Assembly (NCBI GenBank): GCA_036269135.1
Contig: DATASQ010000022.1
Coordinates: forward strand, 62,001 to 126,000
Reading direction: 5' to 3'
DNA length: 64,000 nt
Source: Palsa-343 sp036269135
GTDB lineage: Bacteria; Acidobacteriota; Terriglobia; Terriglobales; Acidobacteriaceae
The notes below the pieces were generated by a model that had not been told where the DNA came from, made no database searches, and saw only the letters and a program-made list of their open reading frames with translations. The stretch's first letter is position 1. Each line of letters opens with the position of its first letter. Made by a program: the position numbers and the translations under genes. Positions 1 through 8,956 of this stretch are shown here, piece after piece.

Positions 1-942
1 ACCGCCTACCTTCTGCAATGCCTGGAAAGCGTCTATGCGCATACGCATGAGACCGCCTTCGAGGTGATCGTCGTCGATAATGCTTCGCCCGATGGCGATG
101 TCGGGAGGGTCAGGGAGCGTTATCCGGACGTTGTCGTGATCGAAAGTGCGGTAAACCTAGGCTTCGCCGGCGCCAATAATCTCGGGTTCCGCTCGGCGAG
201 GGGTGAATATGTAGTCTTCCTGAATCCGGACACACTTCTGATCGACCCCGCGTTCGACCTGATGCTCCGGCAGCTGCGCTCGCTGCCATCGCTGGGCGCG
301 GCGGGTTGCACGCTGCTCAACGAAGACCAGTCCATTCAGACCGCCTGCATTCAGACATTCCCAACCATCCTCAACCAGCTTCTGGATGTCGATGTGATTC
401 GCAACCGGTTTCCCGCCTGCCCTTTATGGAATATCGCGCCGTTGTTCGCGGGCGATACGGAGCCGAGCCGCGTCGAAGTCATTTCGGGCGCCTGCGTTCT
501 GTTCAAGCGAGAGGTCTTCGCCCAGGTCGGCCTCTTCAGCGAAGAGTACTTCATGTACGCGGAAGACCTGGATCTTTGTTACAAAGCAGTGCAAGCGGGT
601 TTTACCAACTATTACATTTCCCAGGGACGCATCATTCACTACGGCGGGAAAAGCAGTGTCCGGCGACGGGCCGTGGTGATGAAGTGGCGATCGATCCTGC
701 TGTATATCGGCAAACACCGGGGATATGCCTATCAATTGGCCTTTCGAGTCGTAATGGCGGCCAGCGCGCTCTCTCGTGTGGCTTTGCTGATTGCCGCGGT
801 GGCGGTGAGTCGAGGCGCGCGCCGAGCCTCTGCCCGTAATGCGCTATTGAAATGGTGGCTGATCCTGGGCACAATGGTCACTCATTTCGAGCGAAAGCCG
901 CCGGTCAGGAACGTTACGGCAGAAGGAGCGCCGGGGCTTTAG
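1..942 (+). CDS. GT2-family glycosyltransferase (5' end outside window)
   Basis: Transfers a sugar from a nucleotide-sugar donor during surface polysaccharide synthesis; inferred from family and neighbours. The frame is open from base 1, and the residues before the first internal ATG (LLQCLESVYAHT) already match the usual GT2 start, so the gene begins upstream of the window. The nucleotide-binding signature EVIVVDNASPDGD follows, then a DxD-type FLNPDTLL and the acceptor-side YFMYAEDLDLCYKA typical of rhamnosyltransferase-like GT2 enzymes. A hydrophobic stretch near the C-terminus (YQLAFRVVMAASALSRVALL) may attach it to the membrane. It is followed 48 bases later by an amidotransferase gene on the same strand. 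Donor and acceptor cannot be deduced. Confidence 0.9.
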   Translation, partial: TAYLLQCLESVYAHTHETAFEVIVVDNASPDGDVGRVRERYPDVVVIESAVNLGFAGANNLGFRSARGEYVVFLNPDTLLIDPAFDLMLRQLRSLPSLGAAGCTLLNEDQSIQTACIQTFPTILNQLLDVDVIRNRFPACPLWNIAPLFAGDTEPSRVEVISGACVLFKREVFAQVGLFSEEYFMYAEDLDLCYKAVQAGFTNYYISQGRIIHYGGKSSVRRRAVVMKWRSILLYIGKHRGYAYQLAFRVVMAASALSRVALLIAAVAVSRGARRASARNALLKWWLILGTMVTHFERKPPVRNVTAEGAPGL

Positions 943-990
943 CCTGCGGCGTTCAACAGTGGCGAAGATTATCGATACCGGGAACAATCT

Positions 991-2904
991 ATGTGCGGAA
1001 TCTGCGGTAAATTAAATTTCCATCGGGAAAAGCCGGTTTCCAGCGGGCTGCTGAAGCGCATGGCCGACACCATCGCTCATCGCGGCCCCGACGATGAAGG
1101 CTACTACCTGTCCGGTCCGGTTGGCTTCGGCTTTCGCCGTCTCTCCATCATCGATCTGGCCACCGGCCATCAGCCGCTCTCCAACGAGGATGGGACCGTC
1201 TGGATTGTCTTTAACGGTGAAATTTATAACTTCGAAGAGCTGCGTACCGATCTCCTCGCCCGAGGCCATCTCTTCCGCACCCGCACGGATACCGAAGTTA
1301 TCGTTCATCTCTATGAGGAATACGGCCCGGCTTGTGTCGAACGGCTGCGGGGCATGTTCGGATTCGCAATTTGGGATGAGCGCCAGCAGACTTTGATGCT
1401 GGCCAGGGACCGCGTCGGCATTAAGCCGGTCTATTATGCGATCGGGAAGGATTCCCTTGTCTTTGGGTCGGAAATCAAGGCCATTCTGGCCGACCCCGAG
1501 ATCGGCGCGCAGGTACGGCCGGAGATCGTCGATCGCTTTCTTACCTTTTACTATGTTCCGGGCGAAGATACCCTCTTTAAGGACATCTTCAAGTTAAGGC
1601 CGGGATCTTACCTCACGGTCAAAGAAGGTAAGGCTGAAATCCATCAGTACTGGGATCTGGATTTCGATCCCATTCCGAAATCCACGGCCGATGCCGAAAA
1701 AGAACTCATCGACATCCTGGATGAATCGGTCCGGCTCCACATGATCAGCGACGTGCCGGTGGGCATCCTGCTGAGTGGCGGCGTGGATTCTACGGCGATG
1801 GTTAGTTTTGCCAGCAGCCGCACCGATCAAACCCTTGGCAGCTTCACGCTGGGCTTTGGCGGGACCGAGGTTCCCGATGAGCGTCCCTACGCCCGGATGG
1901 CGGCAGAGCGCTACGGAACCGATCACCACGAGATGACCATCACGGCGGAGGACTTCAAAGAGTTCCTGCCCCGGTATGCGTGGTACATGGAAGAGCCGGT
2001 GTGCGAGGCGCCGGCGGTTGCGCTCTACTACATCACCAAACTGGCCAGGGAATCGGTGAAGGTTTTGATTTCGGGTGAGGGCGGCGATGAGGCCTTTGCC
2101 GGCTATCAGACCTATCGCGGTGTGCGGTGGGTGGAGCGGCTCAAGAGCGCCCTCGGTCCGGCGCGAGGGCCGCTGTCTTCTGCCGCTGCCACTGCCAATC
2201 GATTCCTGAAGAATGCCCGCGTCGCGAAGTATGCGCCCCTTCTCGCGCAGCCGTTTGAGAGCTACTACTACAGCCGTAGTTCGGGCCCTGATTCGTTCTT
2301 TAACAGGAACCACGATACACTCTACTCCGGCGATTTCGCCGGTCTGAGCGATAAGGACTTCGCCACCCGTCCGATGCAACGCATCATGGCCAACTCCCGG
2401 GGCTTTGGCCTGGTCAACCGCATGTTATATGTGGACACGAAAACGTCTTTGCCGGACGATCTGCTGCTCAAGGCAGACAAGATGACGATGGCGAATTCCA
2501 TCGAGCTGCGCGTCCCCTTCCTCGATCACAAATTGCTGGAATTTGCCGCCTCTCTCCCGGAAAACCTGAAGGTCCGCGGTTTGACAACGAAGTATATTGC
2601 GAAGCGGGCCCTGGCAAGCCGCATTCCCGAGCCGATCCTCAAGCGCCGGAAGGCCGGTTTCCCCGTACCCTTCGGCTCGTGGCTGCGCACCGACATGAAG
2701 AACTTTGTCTATGACGTACTGCTCGATCGCACCACCCTCGAGCGCGGCTACTTCAACAGAGCCTGCATTGAAGGGCTGCTGCAGGCCAACACGGAATCCG
2801 GAGCCGGCGCCAAAGAAGTTCTGTCATTGCTGACCCTGGAATTGTGGCATCGGGCGTTTCTGTCCAGCAATGCCGGAGTCAGTCCCGAGCCCGTTCGCGT
2901 CTAG
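991..2904 (+). CDS. asnB: Asparagine synthase-type amidotransferase (glutamine-hydrolysing)
   Basis: 637 residues, the usual length for AsnB-type enzymes. The N-terminal class II glutaminase domain starts MCGICGK, so Cys2 is the catalytic nucleophile after Met removal. RGPDD and FNGEIYNF are further glutaminase motifs. The synthetase half has the ATP pyrophosphatase loop SGGVDS at residues 262-267 and GEGGDEAFAGY further on. In free-living metabolism it would make asparagine from aspartate. Here it lies among glycosyltransferases and FemAB-like genes, the setting in which asnB homologues of PEP-CTERM/exosortase-type polysaccharide loci occur, so it may amidate a uronic-acid or peptide group of the polymer. 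No exosortase is visible in the window. Confidence 0.93.
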   Translation: MCGICGKLNFHREKPVSSGLLKRMADTIAHRGPDDEGYYLSGPVGFGFRRLSIIDLATGHQPLSNEDGTVWIVFNGEIYNFEELRTDLLARGHLFRTRTDTEVIVHLYEEYGPACVERLRGMFGFAIWDERQQTLMLARDRVGIKPVYYAIGKDSLVFGSEIKAILADPEIGAQVRPEIVDRFLTFYYVPGEDTLFKDIFKLRPGSYLTVKEGKAEIHQYWDLDFDPIPKSTADAEKELIDILDESVRLHMISDVPVGILLSGGVDSTAMVSFASSRTDQTLGSFTLGFGGTEVPDERPYARMAAERYGTDHHEMTITAEDFKEFLPRYAWYMEEPVCEAPAVALYYITKLARESVKVLISGEGGDEAFAGYQTYRGVRWVERLKSALGPARGPLSSAAATANRFLKNARVAKYAPLLAQPFESYYYSRSSGPDSFFNRNHDTLYSGDFAGLSDKDFATRPMQRIMANSRGFGLVNRMLYVDTKTSLPDDLLLKADKMTMANSIELRVPFLDHKLLEFAASLPENLKVRGLTTKYIAKRALASRIPEPILKRRKAGFPVPFGSWLRTDMKNFVYDVLLDRTTLERGYFNRACIEGLLQANTESGAGAKEVLSLLTLELWHRAFLSSNAGVSPEPVRV

Positions 2905-2945
2905 CTCGACAGATCCGTCGAATCCTGCAACTCAAGAACAGAGCA

Positions 2946-3821
2946 ATGTCCTCCAACGCCATCAAATACGTGATCATCTCGCCGGTCCGGGATGAAGAAG
3001 CTAATCTTGCGCGGACGATTGACAGCGTCGTCGCTCAGTCGATTCGGCCATGGGAGTGGGTGATTGTCGATGACGGATCGAGCGACCGGACGGCGGAAAT
3101 CGCTGACACCTACGCTCGGCAGCATAACTGGATTAAAGTATGCCGTCGGCAGAACCGCGGCTTCCGCAAAGCGGGCGGAGGCGTAGTCGATGCCTTTAAC
3201 GATGGTTATCGGATGTTAGAGACTAAGGACTGGGACTTCATCGTCAAGCTCGATGGCGATCTCTCCTTTAATCCCGAATACTTCCAGTCATGCCTTCGCG
3301 TTTTTGAGGAAGACAAAAAGCTTGGAATCGCCGGTGGCACGATCTACAACGTCATTAAGGGGCAGGCGATCCTCGAGGCATGTCCGGTGTTCCATGTTCG
3401 AGGCGCCACCAAGATCTACCGCCGCGAATGCTGGGACGCCATCGGTGGCTTCTGGCCGGCGCCTGGCTGGGATACCATGGACGAGGTCAAGGCGCAGATG
3501 CTTGGCTGGTCGACGCGAACCCTGGCCGAACTCCAGGTTCTTCACCATCGACCCACCGGCAAGAACGACGGAACGTGGGGAGCCGGATTCAAGAACGGAA
3601 GAGCGAATTACATCTGCGGCTATCACCCCCTGTTTATGGTATTGAAATGTGCCAAGCGCCTCAGAGAGAAACCGTACGTGATCCAGTCAGCGGCTCTCTT
3701 CTGTGGGTTTATCTCCGGCTATCTGAAGGGAATTCCGCAGGTGGATGACCGGCCAACGATCCAATACCTGAGACGACAGCAAATGGGCCGTCTCCTGGGG
3801 GGAGAGACGATATGGCGATAG
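2946..3821 (+). CDS. GT2-family glycosyltransferase
   Basis: 291 residues. The start at MSSNAIKYVIISPVRDEE was chosen because the preceding 34 in-frame residues overlap the end of the amidotransferase gene and do not look like GT2 sequence. The GT-A fold appears as ISPVRDEEANLARTIDSVV, WVIVDDGSSDRT and FIVKLDGDLSFNPEYF (DxD metal site), then GGFWPAPGWDTMDEVKAQM on the acceptor side. No membrane segments are evident, so it probably acts at the cytoplasmic face. It overlaps the next gene by 10 bases, which suggests coupled translation in one exopolysaccharide operon. Sugar specificity is unknown. Confidence 0.9.
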   Translation: MSSNAIKYVIISPVRDEEANLARTIDSVVAQSIRPWEWVIVDDGSSDRTAEIADTYARQHNWIKVCRRQNRGFRKAGGGVVDAFNDGYRMLETKDWDFIVKLDGDLSFNPEYFQSCLRVFEEDKKLGIAGGTIYNVIKGQAILEACPVFHVRGATKIYRRECWDAIGGFWPAPGWDTMDEVKAQMLGWSTRTLAELQVLHHRPTGKNDGTWGAGFKNGRANYICGYHPLFMVLKCAKRLREKPYVIQSAALFCGFISGYLKGIPQVDDRPTIQYLRRQQMGRLLGGETIWR

Positions 3822-4951
3822 CGTCGTCTTCCGCGGCTCGCTGGAGGGAGACCGCCGTGGAGCAGGACAGAGAAGCGATGCAGGCGCAAAACGACGCGAC
3901 CGTCATGACGGCGAAGCAGGTTTACGAACTCGACCCTCTCGCTGAGGCGCGCTGGCCCGCTTTGGTCGCGACCCACCCCCTCGCTTCGGCGTTTCACACG
4001 CGAGCTTGGTTGAGCGCCCTCCAGGCCGCCTATGGATACCGGCCGCTGGTGCTCACGACTTCTCCGCCCGGCGTTCCTCTCACGGACGCTGTCGTGTTTT
4101 GCGAGGTGGATTCCTGGGTCACCGGGAAGCGTCTGGTGTCCCTGCCGTTCTCCGATCACTGCGAACCTCTGCTCAGTGACCCCGCGATATTAGAGATACT
4201 GCTGCTGCATGCGCGCGGTTTGGTTGAGCGAGGCCGCTATAAGCGGTGCGAAATCCGTCCGCACTCGGCAAAAGGCGAGGAAGTCCGGAGCTTCCAGCCC
4301 AAAGGCGGTGCCGTCCTCCACCGTCTGGACCTCACGGCTCCCGCCGATCAGCTCTTTCGCAGCTTTCACAAAGACTGCATCCAGCGGAAGATTCGCCGCG
4401 CCGAGCGCGAGGACCTCGTTTATGAGGAAGGAAACTCCGAAGTCCAGCTGAACGACTTCTATCGCCTGATGACGATGACGCGCCGGCGTCACGGGCTGCC
4501 GCCTCAGCCGTTGCGGTGGTTTCGCGCTTTGATTGCCGCGTTCGGCCCCGATCTGAAAATTCGCATCGTCCGTAAAGACGGAGCCGCCGTAGCCAGCATC
4601 GTGACGCTCTCTCATCGGCAGACCATGGTCTATAAGTACGGTTGCAGCGACGCCTCGGCTAATAAGTTCGGCGGCACGCCCATGCTGTTCTGGAAGACCA
4701 TCCAGGAGGCGAAAGCGAATGGCCAGAACGAGCTTGATATGGGACGCTCTGACCTCGACGATCCAGGTCTGAGCGTCTTTAAGGAACACTGGGGCAGCGT
4801 TGCAACGCCGCTGACCTACTGGAGATATCCCGCCAAAGACCTGCGCACGCGGCCGCAGTGGCAAAAATCCTGGGCAGATCGGGTGATCGCGGCCAGCCCG
4901 GATCGGATCCTGCAACTTGCTGGGAATGTTCTTTACCGGCACGCGGGCTGA
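3812..4951 (+). CDS. FemAB-like / GNAT-fold acyltransferase, polysaccharide-locus type
   Basis: 379 residues with the double-GNAT FemAB (BioF2-like) fold. Recognisable pieces are the N-terminal HPLASAFHTRAWLSALQAAY, the central FRSFHKDCIQRKIRRAERE, and the C-terminal GGTPMLFWKTIQEAKANGQ with ELDMGRSDLDDPGLSVFKEHWG. Family members add amino acids or acyl groups to cell-surface acceptors, and homologues recur in PEP-CTERM-type exopolysaccharide loci. The ATG follows a GGAGAG ribosome site at good spacing and overlaps the upstream glycosyltransferase by 10 bases. The substrate is unknown; decoration of the polymer or its lipid-linked repeat is an inference from position. A second, diverged copy lies at 7199. 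Confidence 0.85.
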   Translation: MAIASSSAARWRETAVEQDREAMQAQNDATVMTAKQVYELDPLAEARWPALVATHPLASAFHTRAWLSALQAAYGYRPLVLTTSPPGVPLTDAVVFCEVDSWVTGKRLVSLPFSDHCEPLLSDPAILEILLLHARGLVERGRYKRCEIRPHSAKGEEVRSFQPKGGAVLHRLDLTAPADQLFRSFHKDCIQRKIRRAEREDLVYEEGNSEVQLNDFYRLMTMTRRRHGLPPQPLRWFRALIAAFGPDLKIRIVRKDGAAVASIVTLSHRQTMVYKYGCSDASANKFGGTPMLFWKTIQEAKANGQNELDMGRSDLDDPGLSVFKEHWGSVATPLTYWRYPAKDLRTRPQWQKSWADRVIAASPDRILQLAGNVLYRHAG

Positions 4952-5020
4952 TGCTGGTATCGTGTGACGAACAGCCTTCCATGAATCTGTTCTCGTTTTG
5001 CCTGGAAAAGACGGATCCTT

Positions 5021-7171
5021 ATGCTCATTGAAGCCTACTACCTTGTCAAACCGATTTTGCCGTGGCGTCTGCGTGTGGCACTGCGCCAGTGGCGTGCCGA
5101 GCGTCGGCGACGGGCATCCGCCGATGAATGGCCCATCGATGCGCGATCGGCAACGGTTCCGCCGCGCTGGCCGGGTTGGCCGGACGGCAAGCGTTTTGCC
5201 CTGGTTCTCACGCACGACGTGGAAGGGAAGAAGGGCTATCAGCGCGTTCCCCGTCTCCTCGAGCTGGAGCAGAAATACGGATTCCGCGCCTCCTTCAATT
5301 TCGTTCCCATGGGCGATTACCGGGTCATGCCCGGAACTCTGGAGATGCTCGAGCGCGCCGGTTGTGAAGCCGGTGTCCATGGCCTCACACATGACGGCAA
5401 GCTGTACAGCTCCCCGAAGAAATTCGCAGCGAAGGCCGCCCGGATTCGCGACGTTCTGCGCCGGTGGGGCGCCGCAGGCTTTCGCTCGCCGCTCATGCAG
5501 CATCGTCTGGGCTGGATGCACGAGTTGGGTTGCGAGTACGACTCCTCGACCTTCGATGTCGATCCCTTCGAACCGCAGCCGGACGGCGTACGCACCGTCT
5601 TTCCATTCTGGGTGCAGTCTCCCGGGAACAAGGGCTTCGTGGAACTCCCCTACACGCTTGTCCAGGACTTCAATCTCTTCAAGGTTCTTGGCGAACAGTC
5701 GATCGATATCTGGAAGAAGAAACTCGACTGGATTGTCCACCAGGGCGGGATGGCCCTGATCAATACTCACCCCGACTATATGTGCATGGATGGCTCGCCC
5801 GAACGCGACGAGTATCCCATCGCCCGCTACGAGGAGTTCCTCAGCTATGCGCGCGATAACTACGGGGACCAGTGCTGGCATGCTCTGCCGCGCGAGGTCT
5901 CACGCCACTACTGTTCGAAACTGCCCGTGGCCAGCCGCAACACCCGCCGGCGCATCTGCATGCTGGCTTACTCGGGATACGAAACCGATGGCCGTATCCG
6001 CCGCTACGCCGAAACCCTGGCCAAACGCGGCGACATGGTAGACGTGATTGCCCTGGAAGGCCTGAATGGCGCGCAGAAAGTCAGCGTCCTCAACGGTGTT
6101 ACCGTCTATCACATCCAGCGGCGCGACCATAATGAAACCGGGCACTGGAGTTACTTCTCCCGGCTGCTGCGCTTCCTCTTCCGCTCCTCGGGTGTTCTCA
6201 CCCGGCTCCATAAACGCAATCGCTACGATGTGGTGCACATCCATAACATGCCGGACTTCCTGGTCTTCGCCGCCTGGTATCCCAAACTAACCGGGGCGCG
6301 CCTGATCCTGGACATCCATGATATTGTCCCCGAACTGTTCGCCAATAAGTTCAAGTCGGCGATTAAATACTTTTATGTCACCAGCCTTCGCCTGGTGGAG
6401 AAGCTGTCTGCCCGGTTTGTCGATCACGTGATTGTCTCCAATCACCTCTGGGTGGAAAAGCTCGTGGCCCGGTCCGTCCGGCCGAATCGGTGCTCGGTGG
6501 TTGTCAACCTTCCCGATCCGGACATCTTCGCACGGCGTCCGCGCGCCCGACAGGATGGGCGCTTTATCGTCATCTTCCCCGGAACCTTCCAGTGGCATCA
6601 GGGCCTCGATATCGGCATCCGCGCTTTCGCCGAATTCAAAAAGAAGGTACCCAGCGCCGAGTTCCATCTCTATGGCGCTTCCGACGAGAAAGCCACGAAC
6701 TGGCTCAAAGATATTGCGCGTGAAGTTGGGCAGCAGGACGCGGTGAAGTTCTGCGGCATCGCCTCCCTGGAATCCATCGCGGACGTCATTGCCAACGCCG
6801 ATCTGGGGGTCGTGCCCAAGCGCGCCGACTCGTTTGGCAATGAGGCTTACAGCACCAAGGTGATGGAGTTCATGTCTCAGGGCATTCCGGTCGTCGCCTC
6901 GCGAACCAAAATCGACAGCTACTATTTCGACGAAAATACGGTACGTTTCTTTCCCTCCGGCGACAGCGCGGCCATGGCGGAAGCCATGGTCGAGGTCGCC
7001 CAGGAGGCGAGCGTGCGCGATTCCCTGGTCCGCCATGGGCTGGAATATGTTGAGCTTCACGGCTGGAATCGCAATAAGCAGGAGTACTTCGACCTCATCG
7101 ACGGTTTGTCTACGCAGCAGTTCGGCCAGCTGGATCTCAAGCGGGATCTTACTCCGGTTATTGAACGCTGA
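5021..7171 (+). CDS. Polysaccharide deacetylase - GT4 glycosyltransferase fusion
   Basis: 716 residues joining two enzymes. Residues ~55-300 are a NodB-like polysaccharide deacetylase: LVLTHDVEG carries the metal Asp66, and GVHGLTHD carries His120 and His124. Residues ~310-716 form a GT4 glycosyltransferase: RICMLAYSGYETDGRIRRYA is the N-terminal Rossmann half, with FPGTFQWHQGLDIGIRAF and YSTKVMEFMSQGIPVVAS in the donor-binding half. The two are normally separate adjacent genes in exosortase-type polysaccharide loci. No stop or start break is visible at the junction (~residue 305). There is no signal peptide, so the deacetylase would act in the cytoplasm on a precursor, perhaps passing it to the GT4 domain (inference). 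Confidence 0.9.
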   Translation: MLIEAYYLVKPILPWRLRVALRQWRAERRRRASADEWPIDARSATVPPRWPGWPDGKRFALVLTHDVEGKKGYQRVPRLLELEQKYGFRASFNFVPMGDYRVMPGTLEMLERAGCEAGVHGLTHDGKLYSSPKKFAAKAARIRDVLRRWGAAGFRSPLMQHRLGWMHELGCEYDSSTFDVDPFEPQPDGVRTVFPFWVQSPGNKGFVELPYTLVQDFNLFKVLGEQSIDIWKKKLDWIVHQGGMALINTHPDYMCMDGSPERDEYPIARYEEFLSYARDNYGDQCWHALPREVSRHYCSKLPVASRNTRRRICMLAYSGYETDGRIRRYAETLAKRGDMVDVIALEGLNGAQKVSVLNGVTVYHIQRRDHNETGHWSYFSRLLRFLFRSSGVLTRLHKRNRYDVVHIHNMPDFLVFAAWYPKLTGARLILDIHDIVPELFANKFKSAIKYFYVTSLRLVEKLSARFVDHVIVSNHLWVEKLVARSVRPNRCSVVVNLPDPDIFARRPRARQDGRFIVIFPGTFQWHQGLDIGIRAFAEFKKKVPSAEFHLYGASDEKATNWLKDIAREVGQQDAVKFCGIASLESIADVIANADLGVVPKRADSFGNEAYSTKVMEFMSQGIPVVASRTKIDSYYFDENTVRFFPSGDSAAMAEAMVEVAQEASVRDSLVRHGLEYVELHGWNRNKQEYFDLIDGLSTQQFGQLDLKRDLTPVIER

Positions 7172-7198
7172 ATTCAGCTTCCCCCGGGTTGTTGTCAG

Positions 7199-8371
7199 GT
7201 GAATGCAGTGATTATGGTGCACGACTCTTCTGTACGCAGCGGTTCTTCTCAGGGACTTCTGTCTCCGGTGCTTCGGATGACGGAGATCGATCCCTGGAAG
7301 GATCCCCGATGGGAAGCGTTCGTCCTCCGCCATCCGGAGGCCACGATCTACCACCATCCGGCGTGGCTCGGGGCTCTGCGCCGCGAATACCGACAATCGG
7401 GACTCTTCCTGGCCTGTGAAGACTCGACGGGGACGCTGCTGGGCGTTTTCCCCCTTCTCTACACGCGCGGGCTTCCCCTAAGTGGCGGCCGGCCTCTCAC
7501 CGGTCCTCGGCTCTCCTCGCTGCCGCGCACGCCGCTGGCCGGCCCTCTGGCTACGGATTCCGCCGCTCTGGACGCGCTGCTTAAGGAAGCGCTGCGCCGC
7601 GCCTCCGCTCTGCGATCCGTACGGCTGCAGATCAAGACTCAGGCGGACGGCATGGGGGCAAGCATCGACGGAATGGTGCGCAAGGCATGGCGGCAAACCT
7701 ACATCGTGCCGCTTCCCGGCAAGCCTGGCCAGCCGTATCACATCCCGGACAGTCAGAATCGCTCGAGCATTAAGAGGGCAATCCGGAAAGCCATCGCCGG
7801 TGGGGTGCGGGTTCGTCCCGCCGAAACTGAAGACGAACTGCGCGCGTGGTATCACATGTATCTCGAGACTATGCGACGTAACTTCGTGCCCGCCCGTCCC
7901 TATCGGTTCTTCTTCGCGCTGTGGGACCTGATGCGGGCGAAGGGCATGATGCGGCTGCTGATCGCCGAGCAGCAGGACGCATCGGGGACTCGCATCATCG
8001 GCGGTCATTTGTTCCTGAGCTTCGGAGATACCGTCACTTATGCCTTCGGCGCCTCCCGCGCTGCCGATTTCGCCCTGCGGCCCAACGACATCATCATGGG
8101 CCGGGCGATCGACGACGCCAGCGAAGAGGGATTCCGGTTCGTGGATCTCGGCGAAGTGCCGGAGGGCGATGACAACCTGGCACGCTTCAAAAGCAAGTGG
8201 GGTGCACAGCCGGTTCGCCTGTACCGCTATTACTCGCCGGATTTCCCGGATGGTGCCAACACCTCCGATGAGGCGGAGTTCTCCGCAGCGACACTCGCGA
8301 GCAGGATCTGGAACCACCTGCCGCTCTCGATGACCTCGTGGCTGGGTGACCGGATTTACGCCTATCTCTGA
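7199..8371 (+). CDS. FemAB-like / GNAT-fold acyltransferase (second copy)
   Basis: Up to 390 residues with the same double-GNAT plan as the gene at 3812 but strongly diverged. Landmarks are HPEATIYHHPAWLGALRREY near the N-terminus, then NRSSIKRAIRKAIAGGVRVR, and FALRPNDIIMGRAIDDASEE with FVDLGEVPEGDDNLARFKSK near the C-terminus. It lies 27 bases after the deacetylase-GT4 gene and looks like the last gene of the + strand polysaccharide operon. The start is uncertain: GTG 7199 is the longest, and ATG 7214 has a weak AGGTG about 12 bases upstream. The acyl donor and acceptor are unknown. Confidence 0.82.
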   Translation: MNAVIMVHDSSVRSGSSQGLLSPVLRMTEIDPWKDPRWEAFVLRHPEATIYHHPAWLGALRREYRQSGLFLACEDSTGTLLGVFPLLYTRGLPLSGGRPLTGPRLSSLPRTPLAGPLATDSAALDALLKEALRRASALRSVRLQIKTQADGMGASIDGMVRKAWRQTYIVPLPGKPGQPYHIPDSQNRSSIKRAIRKAIAGGVRVRPAETEDELRAWYHMYLETMRRNFVPARPYRFFFALWDLMRAKGMMRLLIAEQQDASGTRIIGGHLFLSFGDTVTYAFGASRAADFALRPNDIIMGRAIDDASEEGFRFVDLGEVPEGDDNLARFKSKWGAQPVRLYRYYSPDFPDGANTSDEAEFSAATLASRIWNHLPLSMTSWLGDRIYAYL

Positions 8372-8956
8372 TCGAGAATCGCGATCCCCGGTTGACCAGC
8401 AGACGATTGCCACTTCTGGAAAAAGGGGCTGACTCTTTCTGCAACATGCGTGGAGGGCGGCTGGTCGTCTTCCCACCCCATGTGAATATCCGCAGTAACT
8501 CCAGACTGAGTTACTTCAGGGGATGAAAAAGAAACCAAGGCTCAATTGTCAACTTTCCTGAATTCTGCTTTGCCAGGAAGATATTTGTGCGGGCCGCCAA
8601 GCCCCGCCTGCCGCTAAGTGATTTCTCTGCCGCGTGCACCGCCTCCGTTGAGGCGCGTCTCTGTCTTTTCGAACTCCCAGTCAGCGACCCACCATGCAGG
8701 GTGATCTCCCTGAGTACTCGATCCCTGCTCAGGGCTGGTGTGCCCGGAGGCACCTTCCCGGTGATTCGAGAGTTTCCAATAATCGAACTATCTTGGGTAT
8801 TGCATTCACAAAGGGGAACGGTAGAATTCCCCCAAAAGCAGGCAGGTAACCGTTGGTATTTTGCCAATGCTGACCCTCGATTCGGGCCGTTCGGCCGCCC
8901 TTCGTTCGTCATGCCCGGTCTGCAAAGTTTGCCTCCACCCACAGGAGAAGTTCCCG
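8372..8956. other. Intergenic stretch before giant repeat protein
   Basis: 585 bases with no convincing gene. An 8-base perfect inverted repeat (AGTAACTC, loop CAGACT, GAGTTACT) sits at 8494-8515, 120 bases after the last polysaccharide gene. No T-run follows, so it is not a canonical intrinsic terminator and may be an operator or chance. The last ~100 bases form the leader of the gene at 8957, ending with ribosome site AGGAG. No riboswitch was recognised. Confidence 0.5.

Noticed and set aside
4190..5881. A 563-codon open frame on - across the FemAB and deacetylase genes
   Set aside because: It covers parts of two well-supported + genes and the gap between them, with no family resemblance and no ribosome site.
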